A DNA stretch of 23,335 nucleotides from a virus, in IMG/VR virus record IMGVR_UViG_3300030520_000112, positions 1 to 23,335 of that record; one strand, 5' to 3'. The notes beneath the pieces were generated by a model. That model ran no database searches and was not told the origin of the DNA. It saw nothing but the letters and a program-made list of their open reading frames with translations. Made by a program: the position numbers and the translations under genes. This document shows positions 7,458 to 14,623 of this stretch, in pieces. The number at the start of each line of letters is the position of its first letter. Within the stretch, counting starts at the first letter, position 1.

Positions 7458-7757
7458 CTAGAAGAGGTAAGCGGTTAGCTCCTGCTCGGTGTGTCCCGAC
7501 GCGGAGGTGCGGAGTTTGTGCGCGGCGTTGAAGCCGCGCGTGTGCAGGAAGCGTTCCACCAGGACCAGCGCCGCGCCCTGGCCGCAAGCGAGCACCGTGC
7601 CTGGGCGCTCATACTCCATCTCGCCGTAGCGCTCCGGCTTCGTCAGCACCAGGTCGCCGACGCCGTCGATGTGCAGCGCCAGCCAGTTGGCGTCGAGCGT
7701 CTGCATGCGCATGCACGCATGGCAATAGAGCTGCTTTGGTTCGGCTGTCACGATCAC
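7458..7757 (-). CDS. Hypothetical protein with N-terminal CxxC
   Basis: The 99-aa protein overlaps its upstream neighbour by ATGA. The N-terminus has LYCHACMRMQ, like half of a zinc site, and the rest is a compact alpha/beta sequence (LALHIDGVGDLVLTKPER, GAALVLVERFLHTRGF). No family identified. Confidence 0.6.
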   Translation of the reverse strand: MIVTAEPKQLYCHACMRMQTLDANWLALHIDGVGDLVLTKPERYGEMEYERPGTVLACGQGAALVLVERFLHTRGFNAAHKLRTSASGHTEQELTAYLF

Positions 7758-8152
7758 CGGCCGCTCCGGAGAAGCTCACCGCCCTGCGTCCAGACGACGT
7801 AGCAGATTGCGGTGCCGATCAGGAAGGCCACATAGAAGCAACAAATGCAGACGAGTACCCCGAAGAAGCCGCGCACCAGCTTGTCGTATAGCTTCCAGTT
7901 GCGCGCCGTGATCCAAGCCTCGTAGACGTCCAGGCGATCGAAGCAGCGCTCAACCAGGGTGAGGCAGCCTTCGGTGAACCAGTAGACTGCCAGCCGGAAG
8001 GGCATCCAGGATTGATGGAGGTCGATGTGATCGAGGCACCGCTCGATGAGCTTGCAGAAGCCCTCGGCGAGCCAGTAAAGGGAAAGCCTGAACGGTTTGG
8101 ATTCGGCCTCGGGTGTGTGGACTGCATCGGCGTAGGGTTTGTAGTGGGTCAT
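7754..8152 (-). CDS. Membrane protein with internal tandem duplication
   Basis: The ATG at 8152 overlaps the MuB stop (ATGA), giving 132 aa. Two adjacent segments of about 30 residues are copies of each other: FRLSLYWLAEGFCKLIERCL and FRLAVYWFTEGCLTLVERCF, each followed by an acidic D-x-I/L-D-x-x stretch ending in AW or SW. One transmembrane helix follows (GFFGVLVCICCFYVAFLIG). The repeats look like amphipathic helices lying on a membrane. It might be a superinfection or membrane-targeting accessory protein, but no function is known. Confidence 0.65.
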   Translation of the reverse strand: MTHYKPYADAVHTPEAESKPFRLSLYWLAEGFCKLIERCLDHIDLHQSWMPFRLAVYWFTEGCLTLVERCFDRLDVYEAWITARNWKLYDKLVRGFFGVLVCICCFYVAFLIGTAICYVVWTQGGELLRSGR

Positions 8153-9150
8153 GCGACAACGTCCTCTCTTAGTTCCGGTGTCTGCTTGAGTTGAATGCTC
8201 TCGATCGCGTTGAAGAGATCGCGGGCGGAGATGTAGGTGAACTTCTTTGCGACGCGCGTGCCGTCCTTCTCCTCGGTGCGCTGGCCGGTCGACATGCAGC
8301 GGGCGATGAACCCTTCGCACTGCGCATCCGTCAACTGCGCGCCCAGCTCCGCGCGGAGGATCTGCGATGCCTCCGCCTTCGAAGGGCCGTTGAGGTAGTG
8401 CGTCTTGCGCAGCCTGCTGCGCCACTGCTCCATCTGCCAGTGGCTCAGGCGCTGCGTAAGATCGTGCGAACCCGCCAGGATGACGCCGAAGTGCGGGGGC
8501 AGGTCGAGTAGCTGGCGGAGTACTTCGAGACCCTTCCGGCAAAGGTGCTGCGCCTCGTCGACCATGAGGAGCGTGCGCTCATTCGCCAGAAAGAACCGCA
8601 GCTTGCGAAGCATCATGTCGATGTCGCCCCGGCTAGGCAGATCGGCGGCGATGCAGCACTCGCGGAGGAAGTTCTGCGGCGAGTGGTCGATGCGGGCATA
8701 GACATAGACAGCGCGGCCAAGCTGCTTCTCTTTGACCTCCCGCTCGATCTGGCGCAGCGTGTAGGTCTTCTCCGTGCCCGGCGGCCCGTCGACCAGGTAC
8801 GCCGCGCCCTGCTCAAGCGCGGTCAGCGCAGATGCGCGAATCTCCCGGTAAGCCTTCGTCTTGTGCTGGCGTGCCTTGAAGGTGAACTCCGCCGCCATGT
8901 CGTGCATGTCCATGAACTCTTTCGCGGCGGCGCGCATGGCGAGCGAGTTCGACTCCACGGGATGATGCGCGTCGTAGCTGCCGCGCAGAAACATGCCCAT
9001 CGCGGCATAGGAGTAACCGATCGCGCGGCCCATCTCCTCCGTGTTCAATCCCGCGCGCAACATGAAGCTGCGGATCCGCCGCCGCATATCGTCTTCGGGT
9101 TCGAGAGCCATTGCCGCGAGTTCTGTCTTGCGTGCTACCGAGAGTGCCAT
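8149..9150 (-). CDS. MuB-like AAA+ ATPase, transposition target protein
   Basis: This 333-aa protein follows the transposase without a gap (TAG then ATG). An N-terminal HTH (LRAGLNTEEMGRAIGYS) precedes an AAA+ domain with Walker A at residues 122-129 (GPPGTEKT) and Walker B at about 194-199 (LLMVDE), then AQHLCRKGLEVLRQLLD and a sensor-1-like LAGSHD. This is the MuB/TniB layout. In Mu, B binds ATP and DNA, chooses target sites and stimulates the transposase. Odd here is Glu at 127, where the P-loop normally has Gly before Lys; the codon is GAG at 8770-8772. Confidence 0.9.
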   Translation of the reverse strand: MALSVARKTELAAMALEPEDDMRRRIRSFMLRAGLNTEEMGRAIGYSYAAMGMFLRGSYDAHHPVESNSLAMRAAAKEFMDMHDMAAEFTFKARQHKTKAYREIRASALTALEQGAAYLVDGPPGTEKTYTLRQIEREVKEKQLGRAVYVYARIDHSPQNFLRECCIAADLPSRGDIDMMLRKLRFFLANERTLLMVDEAQHLCRKGLEVLRQLLDLPPHFGVILAGSHDLTQRLSHWQMEQWRSRLRKTHYLNGPSKAEASQILRAELGAQLTDAQCEGFIARCMSTGQRTEEKDGTRVAKKFTYISARDLFNAIESIQLKQTPELREDVVA

Positions 9151-11220
9151 CTATACGGTCCCCTGCTGTGTCTGGCGGTACCAGTCAGCGATGTCGTCTG
9201 AGTGAAAGTTCTTGCTCTCCGCGACCTCTGAGTGCGAAGCCGGAGCGCGATGTACGGTTGAATCGCCGACGGCGGCCGGCAGCTGCGCGAGCTGGCGTAA
9301 TGCAGCCTCGGCCGAGATGTTGGCCCCGGTCGCGGAGACCCGCTCCCGAAGGGCGCGGGCAGACTGCTTTACCGCCTTCGCCAGGCCGTTGCGGTTCTGC
9401 ATGAACGTCGCGACATCTCCGCGCGTCTGCGCGTCTGGCGACATCCGGTAGAGCTGCTCGTGCTCAAGCCGACACACGAAGTGCATGTCGCGATCAAGGA
9501 CTGCGGCGAAGCTGGGTTCGAGCGGATCGTAGGCGACGACAACTTCGCGGCCGCTGAGTTCGTGCATTTGCAGTTGCGCTGCCATGTCCTGAATGTTCGG
9601 GACCAGGCGAACACCGCCGAGGGTGATGGCGCAGTTCTGAACCTTGCGCGTCGTGCGCTCGGCGAGCAGCATGGTCAGCATCTCCGGCTCGGGAGCCAGG
9701 CGACGCTCAGGCGATCCGTGCGCGGGAAGCTCGTCCATAAAGCACTGCAGAGGCGTGCGACCGTCCATGCCTTCGCCGCCGTGCGGCTGCCGGTGATACC
9801 ACTGCTCCACCCAGGTCTCGGCGATGTGGATGTACTCGCTCGCCAGCGGAAGGGCGGAGTACTGACCCTGGCCCATCTGCAACAGCTTCGAGTGACGGGC
9901 GAGCGCTTCCGTGGTGTGGTCAGGCCGCAGATGCGTCGCGCCGCCGGTGTAGGTGCGGAACGCCTTGTCGACGCGCTCATGGAACGTCCGGTGATACCGC
10001 TCGATGTGCTTGGACTGCGGGTGGTATGGCTGGCAGAAGGTGACCGGAACTCCGAGGCGTTTCATCACTGAGCTGTTGAGATCGGACCAGCTCGCCTGGT
10101 GCAGCTTGCCCAACGCTTCGAGCTCGTGACGCTCAGCGCCGCCGGCGATCTTCCGGTAGTCCTTGCCGTTGTCGCAGTAGAAGCCTTGCGGGATGCCGTA
10201 CCGCGTGAGCGCCCGTAGCAGCGCGCGCTTGATGCTGTTGCTGCTGCCTTCCTCACAGAAGGCGACGCCGACGACGTAACGCGCACAATGGTCGAGCAGC
10301 GTAGTCATCCGGAGCCGCATGTGCCGCAGATCCCGCGCTCCGAAGAGATCGTTCTGAACCAGCGTGTCCACGATCGCGTGATCGGAGATCCACATGTGGT
10401 TCGCCGGTTCCGTGTAGCCGCGTTTGATGTAAGGGGCGAATTGGGCGTCGTACCGCTTGCGTCCTTCGCGACCCATCACCCGCATCGATGGAGAGACCTC
10501 CTGGGGGTTGTCCAGGAAGCGGCGGATCGTGTGATAGCTGGGCTCCGGCACGCCCAGACTCTTAGCTCGCTTACAGGCCATCTCCCAGGCAACGGTCTTC
10601 GATTGGGACGGGGAATCGGGCGTGCCGATGTAGACCGATGCGGCGATGTCGGCCAGCTCCCGGTTCTCCGCCGCCCAGCTCGACTTGCCTTTGCCCTCGC
10701 GTACCTTGCGCACCAGGCCGAATCTTCCGTCTTTATCGAAGGCCTGCTTCCACCGCCAGATGGTAGCGCGGTGGATGCCGTGCGTCTCGGACAGGTAGCA
10801 GCTCATCAGCTCGCTGGTGGTGACGTTCCGGCCGTCCTTGAGTCTGAGCTGCGCGAAGCGATCGCGCGTGGTTGGGTAAGACACATAGTCGATGAGCGGT
10901 TGCAGGACCTCCAGCTTCTTGGCCGCCTCCAGTTCCTGCTCCGGCGTCATCGCTACGCGAACGAGCTGGCCAGCACCAGCAGGCATGTTCGAGGTGCCCG
11001 CGAAGAGGGGCGTAAGAGACAGTGGAGTCCCGGCGGGGCGCTTGTTCAGGTGCTCTTCTTCGGTGCTGGCCAGCTTGGCACGCTCTCCTGGGGTAAGGGA
11101 GGCGGCGGAATATCGGGTCGCGCCGTTGAGCGCCTGCGACGGTATACGACGGCGGAAGAATGTGCGGCGGGAGATGCATGCCGCCTGGCAGTACTCGTCA
11201 AGGGAGAGCCACTGTTTCAT
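9151..11220 (-). CDS. MuA-like DDE transposase
   Basis: The 689-aa protein is the length of Mu A (663). Residues 1-45 form a Mu-type winged-helix end-binding domain (MKQWLSLDEYCQAACISRRT). A second HTH region near 105-245 includes THGIHRATIWRWKQAF. The RNase H-like core has the acid triad D280 (WISDH), D350 (YCDNGKDY) and E407 (HPQSKHIERYH), with spacings of 69 and 56 residues, close to Mu A. The C-terminal part includes the Mu-transposase beta barrel (GGVRLVPN, EVVVAYDPLEP). It cuts phage ends and joins them to target DNA. Its start overlaps the preceding stop (ATGA). Confidence 0.95.
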   Translation of the reverse strand: MKQWLSLDEYCQAACISRRTFFRRRIPSQALNGATRYSAASLTPGERAKLASTEEEHLNKRPAGTPLSLTPLFAGTSNMPAGAGQLVRVAMTPEQELEAAKKLEVLQPLIDYVSYPTTRDRFAQLRLKDGRNVTTSELMSCYLSETHGIHRATIWRWKQAFDKDGRFGLVRKVREGKGKSSWAAENRELADIAASVYIGTPDSPSQSKTVAWEMACKRAKSLGVPEPSYHTIRRFLDNPQEVSPSMRVMGREGRKRYDAQFAPYIKRGYTEPANHMWISDHAIVDTLVQNDLFGARDLRHMRLRMTTLLDHCARYVVGVAFCEEGSSNSIKRALLRALTRYGIPQGFYCDNGKDYRKIAGGAERHELEALGKLHQASWSDLNSSVMKRLGVPVTFCQPYHPQSKHIERYHRTFHERVDKAFRTYTGGATHLRPDHTTEALARHSKLLQMGQGQYSALPLASEYIHIAETWVEQWYHRQPHGGEGMDGRTPLQCFMDELPAHGSPERRLAPEPEMLTMLLAERTTRKVQNCAITLGGVRLVPNIQDMAAQLQMHELSGREVVVAYDPLEPSFAAVLDRDMHFVCRLEHEQLYRMSPDAQTRGDVATFMQNRNGLAKAVKQSARALRERVSATGANISAEAALRQLAQLPAAVGDSTVHRAPASHSEVAESKNFHSDDIADWYRQTQQGTV

Positions 11221-11450
11221 CGCTTGGCCCCCTCATGCCGATCTGTTCGCAGCAGCGCATCTGCGCAGATCGCTTCAATGTCTTTCAGGGCGAAGTGCTT
11301 GTTCACTACGATTGCGGTAGTGCGCCCCTTCCGGGCAGACGCTTTGACCATTCCGAGAACTTCGCGAAGGAAGGCGACCTCGCCGGTCAGGTGCTCTGCT
11401 ACGCAGGTGATGTCGTCGAGGAGATTGGGGTCGTACTTACGAAGGCTCAT
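11217..11450 (-). CDS. Small hypothetical protein between regulators and transposase
   Basis: The 77-aa protein starts at ATG 11450, overlapping the previous gene by ATGA; the longer frame to 11570 is not needed. It reads as alternating helices (LDDITCVAEHLTGEVAFLRE) and a strand (RTTAIVVNKHFALKDIEAI). I recognise no family. It sits where some Mu-like phages carry a small accessory gene before A. Confidence 0.6.
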   Translation of the reverse strand: MSLRKYDPNLLDDITCVAEHLTGEVAFLREVLGMVKASARKGRTTAIVVNKHFALKDIEAICADALLRTDRHEGAKR

Positions 11451-12130
11451 AGGGAACCGCCGATCAGCCGTAGTTCCCGCCGTTTCAGGTCTGCATAGCT
11501 GCGCCCAAGATCGAGGAGCAGCTTCTCCTCTTTGGTGATGACGAATAGGCCTGCCCGGACTATGCGGCATGTCATCAGATCGCTGCTTCCCGTCGCCAGG
11601 CAGAACGCGCGCTCTAGTTCAGCTGGGAATCGAACGTCCTCTCGGCAGTCCGCCGCGTAGCAGTTGAGCATCCGCTCGGTGACTTTGCGGCCCGCAAAAG
11701 TAGTCATCTCCTGCGCGACGGCGGCGCGGCTTTTCTTGCAGCGCTTGAGAGAGCGGACGATCACCCGTCTGATCAGCGTGGCGTCGTCCGCGCTCTTCAG
11801 CCCTGCATTCTTGTTCGTGACGACAGCGGGGCGACGAGGCTTGCGCTGGGTTCGGGTGGTGGGGACCCCCGCTGCCTCAAAGAAATAGAGTGCCTCGGGC
11901 CGACCCTGAAGAAGGTTGGCCAACTTCACCAGGTGCTCTGTTTCCGGGCGCAATAGGTCCTTTTCCCACCGCGATACGTTGCTTTGGCTCACCTGGAGAA
12001 GAGAGGCGAAGGCCGACTGGCTTAGCTTGAGGACATCTTCCCTGACACTTTTCAGGTGCCGAGATAGGCGCATCTCAGATGTCGCCCCGCCCACAGGTGT
12101 GCTTCCATGCTTCAATCCGGGCAAGCTCAT
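11447..12130 (-). CDS. XRE-HTH regulator fused to a paralogue of its neighbour
   Basis: The 227-aa protein has an XRE helix-turn-helix at about residues 25-75 (KLSQSAFASLLQVSQSNVSR). From about 105 on it has a domain shared with the gene upstream: KKSRAAVAQEMTTFAGRKVT, ERMLNCYAADCREDVRFP, then ELERAFCLATG and a C-terminal LLLDLGRSYADLKRRE. This domain recurs in Mu-like phages near the transposase and is probably DNA-binding. The start overlaps the previous stop by ATGA. The XRE part suggests control of early transcription, alongside the Ner-like protein. Confidence 0.75.
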   Translation of the reverse strand: MSLPGLKHGSTPVGGATSEMRLSRHLKSVREDVLKLSQSAFASLLQVSQSNVSRWEKDLLRPETEHLVKLANLLQGRPEALYFFEAAGVPTTRTQRKPRRPAVVTNKNAGLKSADDATLIRRVIVRSLKRCKKSRAAVAQEMTTFAGRKVTERMLNCYAADCREDVRFPAELERAFCLATGSSDLMTCRIVRAGLFVITKEEKLLLDLGRSYADLKRRELRLIGGSL

Positions 12131-12612
12131 AGCTTCTTGCCCTCCAACCGACGCTCTATGTCCGCCAGTTCCGCCTCGGAACGCTTGCGGATCAGGTACT
12201 GGCGGCCCAATTCCAGGAGTTCCAGGCCGGCGTTGTCGACGACGTGCAGACCCGCCGCCGTAGGGCCACTGGTCAAAAGCCTGGTGTCGCCCACCGCGAA
12301 ACAGAAGGCACGCTGTAATTCAAGAGGAAAGCGGTTATCTTCCCGTGATTCAGCGGCATACGCATTTAGCATTCTTTCCGTTACTTTGGTGCCCGTGAGG
12401 TGACTCATCTCATCCGCAATGGCGGCGCGGCTTTTCGGGCACTTCTTCATGGCGTCGACGATTACCGATCGCACTGCCGCTGCGTCGTTCATCGTGCCCG
12501 CAATTTCCGGCGAAAGGCTCGAACTGGGCACGTCGGCGGCAAAATTTAGTTCGCGATTTGCCGATGACGAAGAGCCGCTTATGCTGGCAATCTTTGGGCG
12601 TGAAGAACTCAT
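12127..12612 (-). CDS. Phage regulatory-type protein, paralogue of next gene
   Basis: This 161-aa protein has a Ser-rich N-terminus without domain features, then CPKSRAAIADEMSHLTGTKV, TERMLNAYAAESREDNRFP and LELQRAFCFAVG, closely parallel to the C-terminal half of the gene at 11447-12130. Both end with a Leu-Gly-Arg-x-Tyr motif and a charged helix. It lacks the XRE domain. It is coupled by ATGA on both sides. It is likely a DNA-binding early protein; the exact role is unknown. Confidence 0.7.
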   Translation of the reverse strand: MSSSRPKIASISGSSSSANRELNFAADVPSSSLSPEIAGTMNDAAAVRSVIVDAMKKCPKSRAAIADEMSHLTGTKVTERMLNAYAAESREDNRFPLELQRAFCFAVGDTRLLTSGPTAAGLHVVDNAGLELLELGRQYLIRKRSEAELADIERRLEGKKL

Positions 12613-12824
12613 GCAGCACGCTCCGCATCGCCAGCCTTACGCTGTTGCTGCCGAATCTTCTTCTCAAGGGCTTTCATTACTCGCTGCGAGGTGCTCAGGC
12701 CGAGAAACACCCTCCGAACATGCTGCGGGGTCACATTCAATTCGCGCGCAAGTTCCGAGAAGTTTGGGCGGAGCTTCTGCGCTTTTCGGATCTGCGCAAT
12801 TACGGGGCTAAAATGGGTGCTCAT
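12609..12824 (-). CDS. Small HTH protein, Ner-like, first gene of early operon
   Basis: The 71-aa protein starts at ATG 12824 behind GAGCGAGG. Residues 20-45 (NFSELARELNVTPQHVRRVF) are a helix-turn-helix. Its size, first place in the operon and divergence from the repressor match Ner of Mu, which turns down early and repressor transcription. The longer frame to 13049 runs across the repressor gene and is rejected. Its 5' end overlaps the proposed repressor start on the other strand by 12 nt. Confidence 0.75.
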   Translation of the reverse strand: MSTHFSPVIAQIRKAQKLRPNFSELARELNVTPQHVRRVFLGLSTSQRVMKALEKKIRQQQRKAGDAERAA

Positions 12825-13571
12825 ATTGAAACCTCGCTCCACCCAGAACACTATTACGATCCGACTCAAGAGGTCAACAAAATTATTACGAATGAAGTCA
12901 ACGCGAAGCCGCGCCCCAAAATACGCGAAGCGTTGTTGTCTCTTCGTGATCGCCTGAATTTCACGCAAAGGCAGATGGCTGAAATACTTGGCGTCTCCCA
13001 GGCGCAGATAGCGAAATGGGAAAACGAGAGAGCCGTTCCTCCCGGCCAATTCTTTGCGAAGCTCTCGGAGTACGTCCCCGAGGATGAGAAGAGCTGGTGG
13101 CTTGAGATGGCTGGGTTCAGAGTTCAGCCGGAGCCCGTGGAACAGCGGACGCGGCTGATACCCCTACTCCGCGACCCCGCTGCAGCAGGTACTCCGAGGG
13201 CGCTCGAAGCGCGTGAGACATCGGACTACCTTTCGCTGCCACGACAATGGATGCCAGAGGGCGGAACGCTGCAGGCGGTCGAAGTGAAGGGGCACTCGAT
13301 GGAGCCGATTCTGTGCGAAGGGTTCATTGTGATTGTCGATGTGGATCAGCGGGCCGCAGCGAGACTGATCGACCACATGGTGCTGGCTCGCGTGGGAGGC
13401 GGTGTTACGGTCACATGGTTGCGGAAGTCAGGCACGACGCTGATGCTCGTTCCACAGAACATGAACACAGACAATCCTGTGCAGCTGATCCAGGCGGGAA
13501 TGGACATCCAATTGATTGGTACGGTCGTAAAGTGGATCGGCCAGCCGACGACGCCGAAGAAGAGAAAGTGA
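12813..13571 (+). CDS. Phage repressor, XRE HTH plus S24 LexA-like domain
   Basis: The 252-aa protein has an HTH at residues 47-72 (LNFTQRQMAEILGVSQAQIA) and an S24 domain from about 118: possible cleavage pair A125-G126, catalytic Ser162 (GHSMEP) and the LVPQN strand. The catalytic Lys of LexA-type proteins is replaced by Thr201 (VTVTWLRK; codon ACA at 13413-13415). It should keep the prophage silent by binding between itself and the early operon, but may not self-cleave. The start is uncertain: ATG 12813 has only a weak ribosome site and would make the N-terminal 30 residues overlap the early promoter region; TTG at 12933 or 12936 is the alternative. Confidence 0.85.
   Translation: MGAHIETSLHPEHYYDPTQEVNKIITNEVNAKPRPKIREALLSLRDRLNFTQRQMAEILGVSQAQIAKWENERAVPPGQFFAKLSEYVPEDEKSWWLEMAGFRVQPEPVEQRTRLIPLLRDPAAAGTPRALEARETSDYLSLPRQWMPEGGTLQAVEVKGHSMEPILCEGFIVIVDVDQRAAARLIDHMVLARVGGGVTVTWLRKSGTTLMLVPQNMNTDNPVQLIQAGMDIQLIGTVVKWIGQPTTPKKRK
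12851..12901 (-). promoter_or_regulatory. Candidate leftward early promoter and operator region
   Basis: On the minus strand TTGACC (12877-12872) is followed after 15 nt by TAATAG (12856-12851), then the Ner-like ATG 27 nt on. A second TTGACT lies at 12901-12896. On the plus strand the two sites read as A(G/A)GTCAAC direct repeats 24 nt apart, which could be operators. The tract is clearly more AT-rich than its surroundings. Spacer length is short for a sigma-70 promoter, so this is a moderate call. Confidence 0.45.
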
Positions 13572-13584
13572 GAAAAAGCTGAAT

Positions 13585-14181
13585 ATGAATAAGTTTCTAA
13601 TCGCGATGACGGGCCTAATGGTTTGCGGGTGTGGGCGTGCGATACCGACCCAGCCTGTCCCTGTGGCCAGCTTCGAGCAGCTTATGGAATCGCCTGGCGG
13701 CCCGTCCATCATCACGGAGACTACTGCCGGCAAACTCGTTGAATTGCTTGAGCCGAAATATAAGGAGCTTGACCCAGCATCGGTCATCGTTCATGGCGAC
13801 AGTGTGGCAACTGACGGGGTGACAACCCGCGGAGTTCGCGTGGTTCTCATTGCAAATGCGAGTTCAGCTAACGACCGGAAGGCCTCGAACGTAGCGAATT
13901 TCTACATGGAGGAGACCGAGGTGCATGCGTGTAGCGCGGCGGTGAAGACGGAGATAGCATTTGCAGACACCGAATCGAAGAACCCGCCGCAAGCGCAGAA
14001 GGATATTCGCTGGGCAAGCAAGGACGGGATGGTCATGTTTTCAGGGTTTTCCGATGGGCAGCCTAGCTATTCAATTTCAACGATGAGGGCCGGCGGCCCT
14101 ATTCTAGGTCTTCAAAAAGATCAATTCGCAAAATTTGGGGAACTGCTGGACGCAGCGCTCAATTCAACCAGAAGCAATTAG
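13585..14181 (+). CDS. Lipoprotein, likely prophage moron
   Basis: The 198-aa protein lies 13 nt after the repressor in the same direction, so it is probably made in the lysogen. It starts with a lipoprotein signal (MNKFLIAMTGLMVCGCG, a short hydrophobic stretch then Cys). The mature part has no recognised domain; it contains a repetitive polar alpha/beta sequence (SVIVHGDSVATDGVTTRGVR). Base composition is less GC-rich than the structural genes. A lysogenic-conversion or superinfection-exclusion role is plausible from position only. Confidence 0.7.
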   Translation: MNKFLIAMTGLMVCGCGRAIPTQPVPVASFEQLMESPGGPSIITETTAGKLVELLEPKYKELDPASVIVHGDSVATDGVTTRGVRVVLIANASSANDRKASNVANFYMEETEVHACSAAVKTEIAFADTESKNPPQAQKDIRWASKDGMVMFSGFSDGQPSYSISTMRAGGPILGLQKDQFAKFGELLDAALNSTRSN

Positions 14182-14234
14182 GCCGGAGATTTACGGCAAC
14201 GTGTGGACGGCTCGTAGCCCCTTCTCCTGAAACC

Positions 14235-14266
14235 CTGTCTCGCCTGATAGACTTCGGCTGAGACAG
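14235..14266 (+). repeat. Inverted repeat around TAGACTTC element A
   Basis: CTGTCTC (14235-14241) and GAGACAG (14260-14266) form a perfect 7-bp inverted repeat, extended by GCC/GGC with one bulged base. TAGACT (14248-14253) lies in the loop. A similar, weaker arrangement (CTGTG at 14363, TAGACT at 14381, CACAG at 14397) occurs 133 nt downstream. Could be an operator dyad or an RNA hairpin. Confidence 0.5.
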
Positions 14267-14272
14267 CTCTGC

Positions 14273-14306
14273 AACTCCTCGGCCCGGGGGGCCGGGGAGT
14301 TTTTTT
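14273..14306 (+). terminator. Rho-independent terminator after repressor-lipoprotein operon
   Basis: AACTCC and CGGCC pair with GGCCG and GGAGTT around a short loop, and the hairpin runs straight into seven T residues (14300-14306). It closes the rightward transcript from the repressor and lipoprotein. Confidence 0.85.
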
Positions 14307-14380
14307 GGTCGACCTCTTCTTCGAGTTAGCCCACCCATCACACAACAGCCCGATTGATCAAGCTGTGTAACACCCTCTGC

Positions 14381-14449
14381 TAGACTTCCGCTGAACCACA
14401 GGTATCTCCTAATTCCCCCCCCGGCGGGCCACGCCGGGGGGCTTTTTTT
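14381..14449 (+). ncRNA. Possible short RNA unit: TAGACTTC element plus terminator
   Basis: TAGACTTCCGCTGA (14381-14394) repeats, with one change, the element at 14248. If it is a -10 box, a transcript starting near 14393 would end at the terminator about 55 nt later. No ORF lies in between. The unit is the second of two like it in tandem. No transcript evidence exists, so this is a low-confidence proposal. Confidence 0.3.
14415..14449 (+). terminator. Second rho-independent terminator, upstream of late promoter
   Basis: CCCCCCGGCG and CGCCGGGGGG form a 10-bp stem with a GGCCA loop, followed by C and seven T residues (14443-14449). It lies between any rightward lysogenic transcript and the lysis genes and probably shields them from read-through. 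Confidence 0.85.
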
Positions 14450-14469
14450 GTCTCTGCAAACGCCCGCTC

Positions 14470-14530
14470 CCCGCCAAGCTGACCCCGAACGCCAGATGCA
14501 AACAGGTATCCGGCACGGCTCTCTTAGTCT
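14470..14530 (+). promoter_or_regulatory. Putative late promoter before lysis genes (Plys-like)
   Basis: 14470-14503 matches 22728-22761 at 32 of 34 positions, including an identical stretch ending GCCAGATGCAAAC. After 21 nt comes TAGTCT (14525-14530), as at the other copy. There is no good -35 hexamer, as expected for an activator-dependent promoter: the box would cover roughly -56 to -35. In Mu, C-activated promoters stand before lys and before I; the two copies here stand in the same two places. Confidence 0.7.
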
Positions 14531-14623
14531 TCGAGTCGTGGCGGAAGCCGCGCACCTCCCATTCTTTTCCATGAAAGGAGTGGGAGGATTCCAGAGCAGG
14601 AAGGGCCACACGACAAGCGCCTC

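Noticed and set aside
10288-11538. 416-codon plus-strand ORF
   Set aside because: Antisense to the transposase; high GC gives long open shadows and the translation shows no domain.
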